DNA of 64,000 bases from the NCBI RefSeq assembly GCF_907164915.1, contig NC_061867.1, positions 28,558,308 to 28,622,307 of the forward strand, given 5' to 3'. The notes under the pieces are model-generated. The model worked only from the letters and a program-made list of their open reading frames with translations. It was not told where the DNA came from and made no database searches. Source of the stretch: Impatiens glandulifera (Eukaryota > Streptophyta > Magnoliopsida > Ericales > Balsaminaceae). The stretch's first letter is position 1; every line of letters begins with the position of its first letter. Shown one piece after another: positions 45,970 through 57,217 of this stretch. A program made the position numbers and the translations under genes.

Positions 45970-48835
45970 CAACTAAATCTCCTCGAGTTCCTCGGTCTAA
46001 TCTAGCACTTGAAGGAATAGACTGGATTAGTTATGCTCGGATCGGTCGAGGTGAAGGTCTAGGTCGACGTTTTCTTGGGTTCAACTGTTCACCATCCTCT
46101 TCTTCTTCTTATTCAAGGTTCAAGTTTTCTAAGAAACGACAGGAATAGCAACCGGTGGAACAGTTCCCGGTTTGGTACGAGTTGTTGTCGCTACTTCTTG
46201 AGCCCTCTTTCTTTTAATCGTTTGTCCCCTTGTCTTCTTAGCGATTGTAGACGATATTTTCTCTCTTCTTTCATCGATCTCCTCTAGAATGAGTTTCTGC
46301 TGAAGATTCCTAGCCACATTCGTGTCAGCACGTTCAATTGCTTTGGATTTTGTAAGTTCATCGGCTTGAACCTGTCGGGGGATTTCTGCATCTTTGCGCT
46401 TTAGCTTGAAGATTCCTTTCGTCTTCATCTGCTTGAAGCTGCCGGGCAGCCTCTTCATCTTTTATTATTCGTTCTTCTTCGGCAACCTCTTTGGTCTTGT
46501 CCAACTCATATAATTGTATGGAGACCGCCTGCATCGATTCAAGGATTTGGGAGGTTACCTCATCAACATGAGCCAGCTTGAGGTCGGTGGAAGTATTCTG
46601 ATCCCTTAAATCATCTACCTTGACCTCCATTGATGACTACCATGAGGTCATGGACTCTTGAATCATTTTCTTAATGACAATCTTCATTTCATCCGAAAGT
46701 GGAACCACCGGTTCAACTGATTGATGTTGCACCGAAGGATGAGAGTGAACCGGAAATAATACTTCTGTTCCGGCCGGTTTCGAAAGGCTGTATTCTTTTG
46801 ATTTGCTTCGGTCGGAATGCTTAGTTGGTGGAGTTTTGACCGATGAATCAATTTATGGAGAAATGGTTACCCCATCTCGTTTTTCATTATTTTCCGGAGA
46901 CTTAGATGGAGACTCTGGTTGACTAATTTCATATTGATTCCTTGTCGGTCTGGATGATTGACCAAACTCAAAGTTAGATTTTTCAGTCTACTTTCCATTC
47001 CGGTCAGCATCTTCTTTTTCAGCTGACGAGGGGTAAATAGTTAAACATTCCTTTCGGTTGCATCCTCATACTTTGAAATTTCGGCTTGAAGTTCTACTTC
47101 AACCATTTTCAAAGTGTCTAGCACCACCTTGTCCACACCGGTTACATCGCCTATAACAAGGTACCTTCGATTTATATTGTCAATGGTTGAAGACAGCACC
47201 TTCAACTTGGCGTTTTCTTCGACTAACTTCGGTTTTGTCATGGCGACCGATACGGAAGATGTTTTGGCGAGATCAAGCACTGTTTCTTCCAATGAGATCA
47301 TCGTCGGCCACTTGCTTTTTTAAGACATTCTGGGAGCATGTCCTTAAAGTTGACCTCCGCCCTTATTTTCGCCCATTCATAGTAATGATCAGATAGTAAA
47401 TATGCCCTCTATTCAATCATTTTGAGGACATTTTCCACAACCCTTTTGACCTCGACATCGGTCATGTGAGAATCCGGAATTTCAGAGTCCGGAATTGTAT
47501 TGTCAGATTCATCCTCAGTAGTCAGGTTTTTTTCGGTTTCGGCTGACGGGATTTACTCATTGATCGGACCGATTGATTCTTTCATTGTATGATCTCTCTC
47601 ATGCACCGAAGGTTGTTCGGTCACTATTTCTTCTTCTTCACGTTCGACCGACTTATCGATCTCATTCGCAGAACCTGTCCGGTCAGTTTCAGCATTTTGA
47701 CCGGTTTCAATAATTTTACTCGTCACATCGGTTTCAACAAATTGATTATCCTCATTCACAATATCGTCAATCATTTCCGAAGTTCTTGGTTGAGCCTCTA
47801 AAACTGCAGGCCTAACCGGTTGTACAATAGAATCTCTAGATGTAAGAACAGTAGTGGTATTAAGAGTGTTTACCTCAGGGAAGGAGGTTTCCTTAGATTT
47901 TGATCGGCCGGTCTCGCTGGCCGTCGACTTGGAACGGTTTAAAGGAAAAGCCGAAGAAGGGACAAACTTAGCATGAGTCTGATCATCTACTGGCATGGGG
48001 ATAGGATTGACCTCGTGGTTATCTTGTCCAGAGGGAATGGTGGTTTCCGTCTTCTCGCTGTCGGTTGCTTCGCTAGCCTGTTTCTCAGGCACCGATCTTT
48101 TTCCCTTCTTGATTGTTTCCTTAGTTTCCTTAACCTTTTGCTTCTTAGTCTTCAGTTCCTTTTCCTTTGTTCCTTTAGCCTTACCGGCTCTAATGAGACT
48201 CTTCCCAATGTTGACCGAATTTAAAATTTTACTTTTAGGCAGAAGAATACCTAGATGGGTCGGAATGTCAAAATGAAGAAGAATCTTGTCGATCTGCATA
48301 GCATAGCCCAAAGACCGACCTTTCTTTGGAGATACCATCTTGCACAGGATCTAAAAAAGGATTCCGACCCAGTTTATATTATCTCCGAAAAGGATGCCAA
48401 CCATCATTTCAAACTTTGACCGCATGATGCTATCAAAGTTACAGCCCCGAGCCTAGAGCGACATGGATACAATATCGCATAACAACCGATATTCAAATCG
48501 CATTTCACTTTTCTTACCGGCGAGATCCACCGGTTAATTGGTGTTAGAAATCATCAACTGAATTTCTGCGGTTGCTTCTTCAGACAGACCAATCGAGAAA
48601 TCGCGCCCCTATGTTAGAAGACGAAGAGCCTCGGCGAAGACTTCCTTTGATATTTCAACATTTTTACCGCCCACCACCGAATGAATAATATTCTTTTTTA
48701 TTTTGGCGTTCTCGAAGAACACCTTAACAACATCCTGATACATGATGAACGGACCGTTAAGGATGAATTCCAGCCCCGAAACCTTGACATAGTCCATGAC
48801 CTTCTTACTGAGTTTGTACATAAATAGAGGGATAA
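45970..48835 (-). pseudogene. Accessory gene relic upstream of an LTR
   Basis: 48821-48609 matches the first half of the accessory domain at 61164: GLEFILNGPFIMYQDVV against GIENFLNGLFVMYQDAV, and GGKNVEISKEVFAEALRL against GGKPFKVTKDSVAEALRL. The next part is open from 48338 to 47553: a lysine-rich region (TKEKELKTKKQKVKETK) followed by an acidic, serine/threonine-rich tail. After stops, 47301-46129 is predicted coiled coil (ELDKTKEVAEEERIIKD) with a basic, nuclear-signal-like RGQTIKRKRAQ. Coding similarity fades by about 45970. Its start is cut at 48835 by a plus-strand LTR. It lies in sense direction before a polypurine tract. Confidence 0.68.
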
Positions 48836-48839
48836 AATC

Positions 48840-49235
48840 AAAGTATTGTCTAGATGAGTGATATTCTTAAACCTTCTGTAAATTGAACAGAGTCTATTCT
48901 ATTCAACAGATAACTATCACTGAAACTGTATTTGATTCAATGAAACGTATAGTGAATCCTTCCAGTAGTTGGAAGAAGGGATGACGTAGGAGAGTTTTCT
49001 CTGAACATCCATAAACAACTCTCTGTCTTTTTTATTCTGCCCTCTATTTTGTTATTCATTCTTAGCTTCAAGCCCAAGAAAATGTTTCCGCACTTGAATC
49101 TCTTCAAGAGTTTGCAAAGGTTTATGAAGAATAGAAAGTGATATAAATCCCTAACAGGATTTCTATCAAATCGTTTTCCAGAAGTTGTTATCAATAGTTA
49201 GACCACTGTCTCTAATGGTGACATTGATCCTTTCA
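48840..49235 (+). mobile_element. LTR 3' part with primer site
   Basis: Right-hand about 400 bp of a plus-strand LTR: GTAAATTGAACAGAG, leader hairpin near 48959-48981 (CTTCCA-GTAG-TTGGAAG) with AAGGGATGACGTAGGAG, CGAACATCCATAAAC, TTCCGCACTTGAA, and the end ATTGATCCTTTCA at 49235. The primer site GTATCAGAGC follows within 49236-49249. The left side is cut against the minus-strand accessory relic. Confidence 0.8.
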
Positions 49236-49324
49236 ATTCGTATCAGAGCTCTGTTTTTCTATTCTCAAGCTTTAAAGAACTTGAATCATGTCTATCAAGC
49301 TTAGTTAAGATGGCCTAGTTATTA
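49236..49324 (+). pseudogene. gag: Primer site and first codons of a copia gag
   Basis: ATTCGTATCAGAGC is a one-base variant of the primer site. After a 38-bp leader comes ATG at 49288 with MSIKLS, a stop, then DGLV. The element is cut at 49324 by the LTR beginning at 49325. Confidence 0.6.
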
Positions 49325-49710
49325 TGTTGGGTCAAATTATTTTGACTAAGTATTGAAATAATTTAACCATTAAGATTTTGTTGATGAAATGACTTATGAG
49401 TTTTTATGCAGGTATATCGAAATCATATTTCATAAGATTTGGCTCTAATGAGAGTCATTAGACCAATTTTGGCATTAGATGCATAGAATTAGACGTCTAG
49501 TCTAACTCAACGGAGTTAGACGTGCAGTCTAATGAATGCATAAATTTAGACGTGCAGTCTTATGAATGCATAGAATTAGACGTGTAGTCTAACTCAACGG
49601 ATAGACATATAGTCTAATGAATGCATAGAATTAGACGTGTAGTCTAACTCAACGGAGTTAGACGTATAGTCTAATGAATGCATAGAATTAGACGTGTAGT
49701 GTAATGAATG

Positions 49711-51573
49711 TGTTGGGTCAAATTATTTTTACTAAGTGTTGAAATAATTTACCCACTGATATTTTGATGATGAAATAATTTATGAGTCTTGATACATGTG
49801 TATTAAGACAACATGTTATTAGACTTGGATCTAATGAGGGTCATTAGACCTATTTTGATCTCCTTTCTCATAAAATTAGACGGATGATCTAATGAATACA
49901 CGGAAATTAGACGTGAGTCTAATAGAATTAGACGTACAATCTAACTCATCGGAGTTAGACGTGTAAGTCTAATAGATGTGTAAAGAATTAGACGGATGGT
50001 CTAATGAATACACAGAATTAGACGTACAGTATAACTCATCGGAGTTAGACGTGTAAGTCTAATAGATGTGTAAAGAATTAGACGGATGGTCTAATGAATA
50101 CGCGGAATTAGACGTGACAGTCTAACTCAATGGAGTTAGACGTGCCGGTCTAATGGTTATTATAATTAGACGGATTGTCTAATTAGTGAAAGTTATACGC
50201 GAGTCTAACTCCTTCAGATAAGTCTGAGGTAGAACCGGAATTAGACGTGGCACTCTAACTCAATGGAGTTAGACATGCTGGTCTAATGGTTATTATAATT
50301 AGACGAGTTATCTAATTAGTGAAAGTTAGATGCGAGTCTAACTCCTTCAAATAAGTCTGAGGTAGAACCGGAATTAGACGTGGCAGTCTAACTCAGTGGA
50401 GTTAGACGTGCCGATCTAATGGTTATTATAATTAGACGGGCTGTCTAATTAGTGAAAGTTAGACGTGAGTCTCTCTCCTTCAGATTAGTCTGAGGTAGAA
50501 CCGGAATTAGACGTGTAGTCTAACTCAGTGGAGTTAGACGTACCCGTCTAATGGTTATGTAAATTAGACGCGAGTCTAATTATATTATACCAGGCCGTCT
50601 AATAGACGTTTTTCATTAGAAGGAATTGACTTATTTCATTAGACTAATTTTCCCAAATCTGTCTAACTGAAATATGTCTAATGCTCTGTTTAAACAGTAC
50701 GCTTGAATCTAGCATTTCTCCTACCCACGTGCTATAGCTGTACCCTACTCCTACTCCACGTTCTTGTGAAGATTAGTACAACAGCTATATGGATCCAATC
50801 AAGGAATGCCACGTAAGAGAATTTTCCTCACATTACCCGTTTTGTAGGTACATTTCTGATGGAATATTCGGCGCACTACCAGATCGGTACGGCCACGATC
50901 CTTGTGCTCAGAACCTGCTGTGTACAATGGAGGCTTTCCAATGGAAGAGCGCCATGTATCATTCTTGAAGATTCGACTGTTGGCTCCTGCTTAATATTTA
51001 ATCAATCTTTAGAGCAACGGACGAAGCAGCGACTTTATCATCTTTAAAACCAATCTTACGAATAAGCATTCTGATTTTGCAGAGAGAGACTACTCAATCA
51101 TCTTGCTTACTGAAGTTATTTTGTGAAGCTTCTTTCTGATTGTACTGTGTGTGACGTGAGAGAGAGAGAGCTAGAATCAAAACACCATTAGCTGAGTGAT
51201 ATTCTTCATCTTCTTGTAATTGAACAGAAAGTATTCTGTTCAATAGTGAGCTAAGTGTGTGTGTAAACTGTATTTGATTCTCATCATATAGTGAATCCTT
51301 CCTGTGGTTGGAAGAAGGGGTGACGTAGGAGAGTTTCTTCGAACATCCATAAACAAACTATTGTGTTCTTTATTTCTGTCATCTTTTCATATTTCATCTT
51401 TTGCTTCAAACCCAAATAAACAATTCCGCCTTGAATCTGTTTCAAGTGTTTACACAAGTTTGCGTAGAATAGAAAGAGATATTAATCCTTAACAGGATTT
51501 CTATCAAACCGTTTTTCATAAGCATTCATCATTAGCCAGACCCCCGTCTCTATTGATAAAGTCGATCCTATCA
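49711..51573 (+). mobile_element. Solo LTR nested in an LTR of the same family
   Basis: TGTTGGGTCA at 49711 and GATCCTATCA at 51573, flanked by GAATG on both sides (49706-49710 and 51574-51578). It sits inside the inverted-repeat array of the host LTR. It has its own array (about 49880-50690), the leader hairpin (51297-51318), GGGGTGACGTAGGAG and the TTCCGCCTTGAA block. It is very similar to its host LTR and to the solo LTR at 37106-39248. Confidence 0.93.
49880..50690 (+). repeat. TTAGAC...GTCTAA inverted-repeat array in the nested LTR
   Basis: Units such as TTAGACGTGTAGTCTAA and AGTTAGACGTGCCGGTCTAA recur with spacers, mixed with CTCCTTCAGATAAGTCTGAGG-like hairpins. A larger unit of roughly 120 bp (GTAGAACCGGAATTAGACG to GTTATTATAATTAGACG) repeats three to four times between 50090 and 50545. 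Confidence 0.88.
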
Positions 51574-51578
51574 GAATG

Positions 51579-52140
51579 CATAGAATTAGACGTGCAGTCT
51601 AACTCAGCAAAGTTAGATATGCAGTCTAATGTATATGGAATTAGACGGATAGTCTAATATATTCGAAGTTAGACGTGCAGTCTAACTCAGCGGAGTTAGA
51701 CGTGCAGTCTAATGTATATGGAATTAGACGAATAGTCTAATATATTCGAGGTTAGACGTGCAGTCTAACTCAGCGGAGTTAGACGTGCAGTCTAATATAT
51801 GTGCACAATTAGACGTGTAGTCTAATGGATTGTGAAAGTTAGACGTAAGTCTAACTTCTTCAGACAAGTCTGAGGTAGAACCGGAATTAGACGTGTAGTC
51901 TAACTCAATGGAGTTAGACGTGTAGTCTAATGGTTATTGGATAATTAGACGTGTAGTCTATTTAAGTGAAAGTTTGACATAAGTCTAACTCCTTCAGATT
52001 AGTCCGAAGTGATTGTAATTAGTCGTAAGTCTAATTCTATTAGACTAGGCGGTCTAATGGACTCTGTTTTTAGACGGGGATGTTTGATTTTATTTGACTG
52101 ATTTTCACAATCCGTCTAACTAAAATACGTCTAATGCTCA
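51579..52140 (+). repeat. TTAGAC...GTCTAA inverted-repeat array in the outer LTR
   Basis: Same kind of array as 49880-50690. Here the left part repeats a unit of roughly 100 bp (TAACTCAGCGGAGTTAGACG, then TATATGGAATTAGACG, then AATATATTCG) before the CTTCAGACAAGTCTGAGG motif. Confidence 0.88.
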
Positions 52141-53020
52141 GCTTAAGCAGTATGCTTGAAGCTAGCACCTGCCTACCCACGTGCTATAGCTGTACCCTAC
52201 ACCTGCTCCACTTTCTAGTGAAGATCAGTACAACAGCTATATGCAACCAACCAACGAATGCCACATAAGAGAATTTTCCTCATATTACTTGTTTTGTAGG
52301 TACATCTCTGATGGAATATTCGGCGCACTACCAGTGGTGTACGGCCACGATCCTTATGCTCAGAACCTGCTGTGTACAATGGAGGCTTTCCAATGGAAGA
52401 GTGCCACGTATCATTCTAAAAGATTCGACTGTTAGCTCCTACTTAGTATTTAACAAATCTCAAGGACAACGGACAATCTGCCTCACGAACTTCCAGTTTT
52501 TACAAAGAGTTAATCTACATTTTCTTGCTTGCTAATCAAGAGAGAGAATTCAAGCCTTTGAATATTCATACTGTGAAGCTACTTTCTGATTATACTGTGA
52601 AAAAATTAAGAGAGAGTTAGAATCAAAAACACCTTTAGCTGAGTGATATTCTTCAGATTGTATATTGAACAGAGTGTGTTCTATTCAATAGTGAACTAAG
52701 TGTGTGTAAACTGTATTTGATTCGAATCATATTATAGTGAATCCTTCCTGTGGTTGGAAGAAGGGGTGACGTAGGAGAGTTTCTCCGAACATCTATAAAC
52801 AAACTGTTGTGTTCTTCATTTCTGTCATCTTTTCATATTTCATCTTGATCTTCAAACCCAAGTAAACAATTCCGCCTTAAATCTGTTTCAAGTGTTTACA
52901 AGTGTTTGCATAAAATAGAAAGTGAATTATATCCCTAACAAGATTTCTTTCAAACCGTTTTTCATAAGACTTCATCAATAGGCAGACCCCCGTCCCTATC
53001 GATAAAGTCGATCCTATCAA

Positions 53021-53034
53021 TTGGTATCAGAGCC
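53021..53034 (+). other. Primer binding site
   Basis: TTGGTATCAGAGCC, one base after the LTR end at 53019. Canonical initiator-tRNA-Met type. Confidence 0.95.
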
Positions 53035-53068
53035 TTGTTTCTATTCTAAAGAATCAAGAACTTGAAGC

Positions 53069-54788
53069 ATGTTTATCATCAATGAAATCCCTATTCATTC
53101 AATGGACAACTGCGAATATTGGATGATGAGAATGCAAGCTCACTTGTCTGCTCTTAACTGTGATATGTGGAGCATCATTACTGATGGCCCCATAAAGATT
53201 TCGAAGCCAAGAAGTGAGTGGAATACTGAAGACAAGATGACCAACAACTTGGATAATGTTGTAAGGAATATTCTGTACCAGTCGATCAACATGAACGTGT
53301 TCTATGAAATCAAGTCCTGCTCCTCTGCTAAAGAGATATGGGATAAACTTAATCAGATCTACGGTAGAAGCACTCAAGCAAATAAGAACCAGAAAGCATT
53401 CATGTGCAGTGAAAACAAATCCAGATGGGCCGACATTGATTGAGAGGAGTCTCCTGCTGAAAAAGAGAATAAAGTTGTCACATGTCTGATGGAAGATGAC
53501 CAATCCAAGGTAAATGATATCTCTGCACCAGATTTTACAAACGAGGAGTTAACTAATGCACTTAATGAAATGGCCATTGAGTACAAGATGTTAACTGAAT
53601 CTTTTTATGAGATTAAAGTCAAATATGAATCAACTGTTCTTTCCTCCGACAAAGAATCTAAATCAAACGTTTTTGATAAAAACTTAACAGAGATCTCATT
53701 TGAGAATGAGATGCTCAAAGAACAGATTTAAACCCTTTCATCTGAAAACAAGAGATTAAACTATGTAGTTAGTGCATGGATAAGATCAGGAGACGCTGTC
53801 AGACATCAGATAAGCATGTTGAAACCTGCTGGATTTAGATCCGGATTGGGATTTGACAGCAATGACCCTAACCTGTCCTGCAAAAAGTCAAATTCTCCAA
53901 CTGACAAGTTTAGGTTTATAAACTTTGTCAAAGGGAGTATGACTGACATTAAATATGATCTTATTCATGAAGAAGTTGTTTTCAAAAATGAAATAGTTTA
54001 TGTTCCGCCGACTGTTAACTGGCTTAAGAATAAGCTAGAAGCAACTAACAAGTCTGACAATCTAAAACCTGACTCTAAGTCAAAGAGTTTTAAAAGAAAG
54101 TCTTCTTCAAAAGCTAAAGGAGTAGTGGCTAGAAGAAAGTCGTTTGCTTAGTCAAAAACATACGCATTAATCACGGCACAAAATGGGAAAGCCATCAAAA
54201 TAACTCAAATATGGATTCCTAAGGGATTGATTGACCCAAGACCGAACAGATGGCTTCTCACTGATATATCAGATTGCTCTGGACCTAAGATCACGTTTGA
54301 TGACAACAAGAAGTGTAAGACCATGGGTAAGGGGTAAGATTATCCATGGTAATCTAACTATTAATGACGTGTTGCTTGTTGACAATCTGTGTTATAATTT
54401 GATCAGCATTAGTCAATTATGTGATAATGGTTTGTTAGTAGATTTTCAAACTCATTCATGTCTGGTTAAAGATCAAGATGGAAACATTTTATTGACTGGA
54501 AGTATAGTAGGAAACTCATACAAAATGAATTGGTAAAAAGAGTCTTCTAATCCTATGTGCATGATTGCCAAGAATGACCAGAAATGGTTATGGCATAAAC
54601 GTTTGAACCATTTGAATTTTAAAATCATCAACAACATTTGTTCAAACAATTTAGTTATTGGTTTGCCCAAACTTCAGTTTTCAAAGGACAAGATATGCAC
54701 TACTTGCCGGTTAGGCAAATAGGGCAGATCATCGTTCAAAAGTAAAGGGAAATCACAATCCAGTCATATCCTTGAACTTTTACATATG
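53069..54788 (+). pseudogene. gag-pol: copia gag-pol relic, internally deleted and truncated
   Basis: ATG at 53069, 35 bp after the primer site: MFIINEIPIHSMDNCEYW, WNTEDKMTNNLDNVVRN and CSSAKEIWDKLNQIYG. At about 53390 it jumps to the region after the zinc knuckle (ENKSRWADID), so the C-terminal half of gag is deleted. The linker (53489-54151) has FRFINFVKGSMTD and VYVPPTVNWLKNKLEA. Protease survives only as its flanks: WIPKGLI, then ITFDDNKKCKTMGKG and HGNLTINDVLLVDNLCYNL; the Asp-Ser-Gly part is gone. The pre-integrase finger (WLWHKRLNHLNF; ICTTCRLGK, followed by a stop) ends at LELLHM, where a minus-strand LTR cuts in at 54789. Confidence 0.9.
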
Positions 54789-55940
54789 TGTTACGATCTA
54801 GGTCAGGGCTGGCGGACCGGGGTCTGGCCGGTTAACACTGTTTGACAATACTCAACGGTTGGTGTTTAATCCGGTTAGAGATTAACACCGGGTTTCAATA
54901 CTACACAGACTGTCACAAACCCTTGAGTCGAGTTCAAGTGCGGAAGTGGTTTGTTTTAGACTGAAGCAACACAGATAGGATGAATAAAGATAGGTTTTGG
55001 AGAATATCAATTTGGAGATTAAGAGGTCGGTTTGAGGTTTAGTGAATCGGTTAGAATGATGTAATTCGGTTATGACAGTGTGAGTCGGTTAGAAAGCAGA
55101 ACCAACAGAGAGTAAAGAGCAAAACACAGGTTTTTATGGATGTTCGGAGATAAAACTCATATGTCACCCCTTCTTCTCGAAACCGCGAGAAGAATATTCA
55201 CTTAGGAATACACAAACACAATACACGATCGAGTCTTATTTACTGATCGATAAACACTCTAAAATTCTTACAGAAATTGTAGTCACACTTCAAATGCACA
55301 CTTAGGCTTTTAATCTTGTAGAGAGATAAAAACAACTTGTAGCTTGGGTTGTTGTTACTGACTAGAATTACATTTACTCCTCTTTAGCTCCTTTTTTTAG
55401 GTGAAATGTGCCAACGGTCACATTTCTTTAACGAATACCTTCAGGGTAATCCTTGAATCTGATTGGTTGAGCAGAGGCATTAATTGCGGTTTAAGCTTCA
55501 AGGCATGAAGCAGACCAGCTTCATTTGTCTTTTACTTAATATGGCAACTGTCGGTTGGCCAGTTGCCTGCATCTGGAGAGCTGCACCTTTGACTTGTACC
55601 AAAAAGGAAACTGTTTCTTCAGACAATCTTCTACAGCCTTCAAAGTATCATCAGACTTGTATGGATATGGTAATGTCACAGTCTGATCCTTTGATGTTAT
55701 CTTCTGCATATACCCAAAGTGTCGGTATGTTCATAACTTCAGGTTAACCTGATAACATCCGGTTTTGGATACATCCTTTGCTTCTTCTTCTAATCGATTT
55801 GATTACGTGACCGGTTGGATTTTTGACCTGTCAGATTCTTGACCTGTTAGATTCTTGACCGTTCTTGGTTTTTGACCGTTCCTGCACAGGAAATTTGTTT
55901 TTGTTATGTTCTTATTTTAACCGGTCTAATTTATCTAACA
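54789..55940 (-). mobile_element. LTR 1 of a three-LTR series
   Basis: Minus-strand start TGTTAGATAAATTAG (55940), end GATCGTAACA (54789). It has the leader hairpin at 55169-55192 (stem TTCTCG/CGAGAA) with GGGTGACA and ATCTCCGAACATCCATAAA. The TATA region reads CTAAAAAAAGG, weaker than in its relatives. It has inserted into, or been joined to, the plus-strand pre-integrase relic; 54784-54788 is ATATG. Confidence 0.88.
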
Positions 55941-56002
55941 ATTTCTCCATTTTTGATTATTTTATTTAAAATATTCAAAACCATGTAGGATGGTTTACCA
56001 AT
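55941..56002 (-). mobile_element. 62-bp internal remnant between LTR 1 and LTR 2
   Basis: On the minus strand it begins ATTGGTA, the first 7 bases of the normal primer-site junction ATTGGTATCAGAGC, and then switches to the sequence that normally precedes the polypurine tract (CATGGTTTTGAATATTTTA) and the tract itself. The whole coding region of an element has thus been deleted between primer site and tract. Confidence 0.75.
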
Positions 56003-57140
56003 TGTTTGGATCTAGGTCGGGGCTAGCAGACTGGGGTCTGGCCGGTTAACACTATCTGACAATACTCAACGGTTGGTGTTTAATCCGGTTAAAGATTACC
56101 ACCGGGTTTCAATACTACAGACTGTCACAAACCCTTGAACCGAGTTCAAGTGCGGAAGTGGTTTGTTTCAGACTGAAGCAACACACATAGGATGCATAGA
56201 GATAGGTTTTGGAGAATATCAGTTTGGAGATTAAGAGGTTGGTTTGAGGTTTAGTGAATCGGTTAGAATGATGTAATTCGGTTATGACAGTGTGAGTCGG
56301 TTAGAAAGTAGAACCGACAGAGAGTAAAGAGCAAGACACAGGTTTTTATGGATGTTCGGAGATAAAACTCTTACGTCACCCCTTCTTCTCGAAACTGCGA
56401 GAAGGATATTCACTAAGGAATACATAAACACAATACACGATTGAGTCTTTTTTACTATTTGATAAACACTCGTACAAGTCTCAAACAAATTGTAGTCACA
56501 CTTCAAATGCACACTTAGGCTTTTAATCTTGTAGAGAGATAAATGCAACTTGTAGCTTGAGTTGTTGTTACTGACTAGAACTACATTTACTCCTCTTCAA
56601 CTCCTTCTTTTATAGGTGAAATATGCCAACGGTCACATTTCTTCAACGGATACCTTCAGGGTAATCCTTGAATCTGATTGGTTGAGCAGAGGCATTAATT
56701 GCGGTTTAAGCTTCCAAGGCATCAAACAGACCGACTTCATTTGTCTTTTACTTAATATTGCATCTGCCGGTTGGCCAGTTGCCTGCATCTGGAGAGATGC
56801 ACCTTTGACTTGTACAAAAATGGTAACTGTTTCTTCTGACAATCTTGTGTAGCCTTTAGAGTATCATCAGACTTGTATGGATATGGTAATGTCACAGTCT
56901 GATCCTTCGATGTCATCTTCTGCATATAGCTAAAGTGTCGGTTTTTTCATAGCTTCAGGTTAACCGGATAACTTCCGGTTTTGGATACATCATTTGCTTC
57001 TTCTTCTAACCGGTTTGATTACTTGACTGGTTGGATTCTTGACCGGTCAGATTCTTGACCGTTCATGGTTTTTGACCGTTCTTGCACAGGAAATTTGTTT
57101 TTGTTAAGATCTTATTTTAACCGGTCTAATTTATCTAACA
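56003..57140 (-). mobile_element. LTR 2 of the series
   Basis: Minus-strand start TGTTAGATAAATTAG (57140), end GATCCAAACA (56003). TATA box CTATAAAAG at about 56609-56617, leader hairpin 56381-56405 (CTTCTCG-CAGTTT-CGAGAAG) and the GGGTGACGTAAGAG block. It is highly similar to LTRs 1 and 3. Confidence 0.9.
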
Positions 57141-57217
57141 ATTTCTCCCTTTATGATTATTTTATTTAAAATATTTTAAAACCATGTAAGAAGTAAATTT
57201 TAGGCCGGTTAAGCAAT
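57141..57217 (-). mobile_element. 77-bp internal remnant between LTR 2 and LTR 3
   Basis: Begins ATTG on the minus strand (4 bases of the primer-site junction), then TTAACCGGCCTAAAATTTAC and the run-up to the polypurine tract. It retains about 15 bp more of the internal region than the 62-bp remnant, so its deletion endpoints differ. Confidence 0.72.

Larger units (their letters stand above)
49325..53019 (+). mobile_element. 5' LTR of a plus-strand copia element, split by a nested LTR
   Basis: Starts TGTTGGGTCAAATT (49325) and ends GATCCTATCA (53019), directly followed by a primer site. It is interrupted by the solo LTR 49711-51573; without that the LTR is about 1.83 kb. It contains an inverted-repeat array in two parts (49480-49705 and 51579-52140), the leader hairpin (52743-52764) with GGGGTGACGTAGGAG, the CCGAACATC block and TTCCGCCTTAA. 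The element continues into gag and is cut at 54788. Confidence 0.88.

Noticed and set aside
47973..48276. Hydrophobic plus-strand frames resembling a membrane protein
   Set aside because: Antisense of the Lys/Ser-rich accessory relic; the complement of Lys/Glu-rich codons gives Phe/Leu-rich frames.
49480..52140. CRISPR-like alternation of conserved repeats and spacers
   Set aside because: The units are inverted repeats of variable length inside LTRs of a plant retroelement; spacers are themselves repetitive and no cas genes exist.
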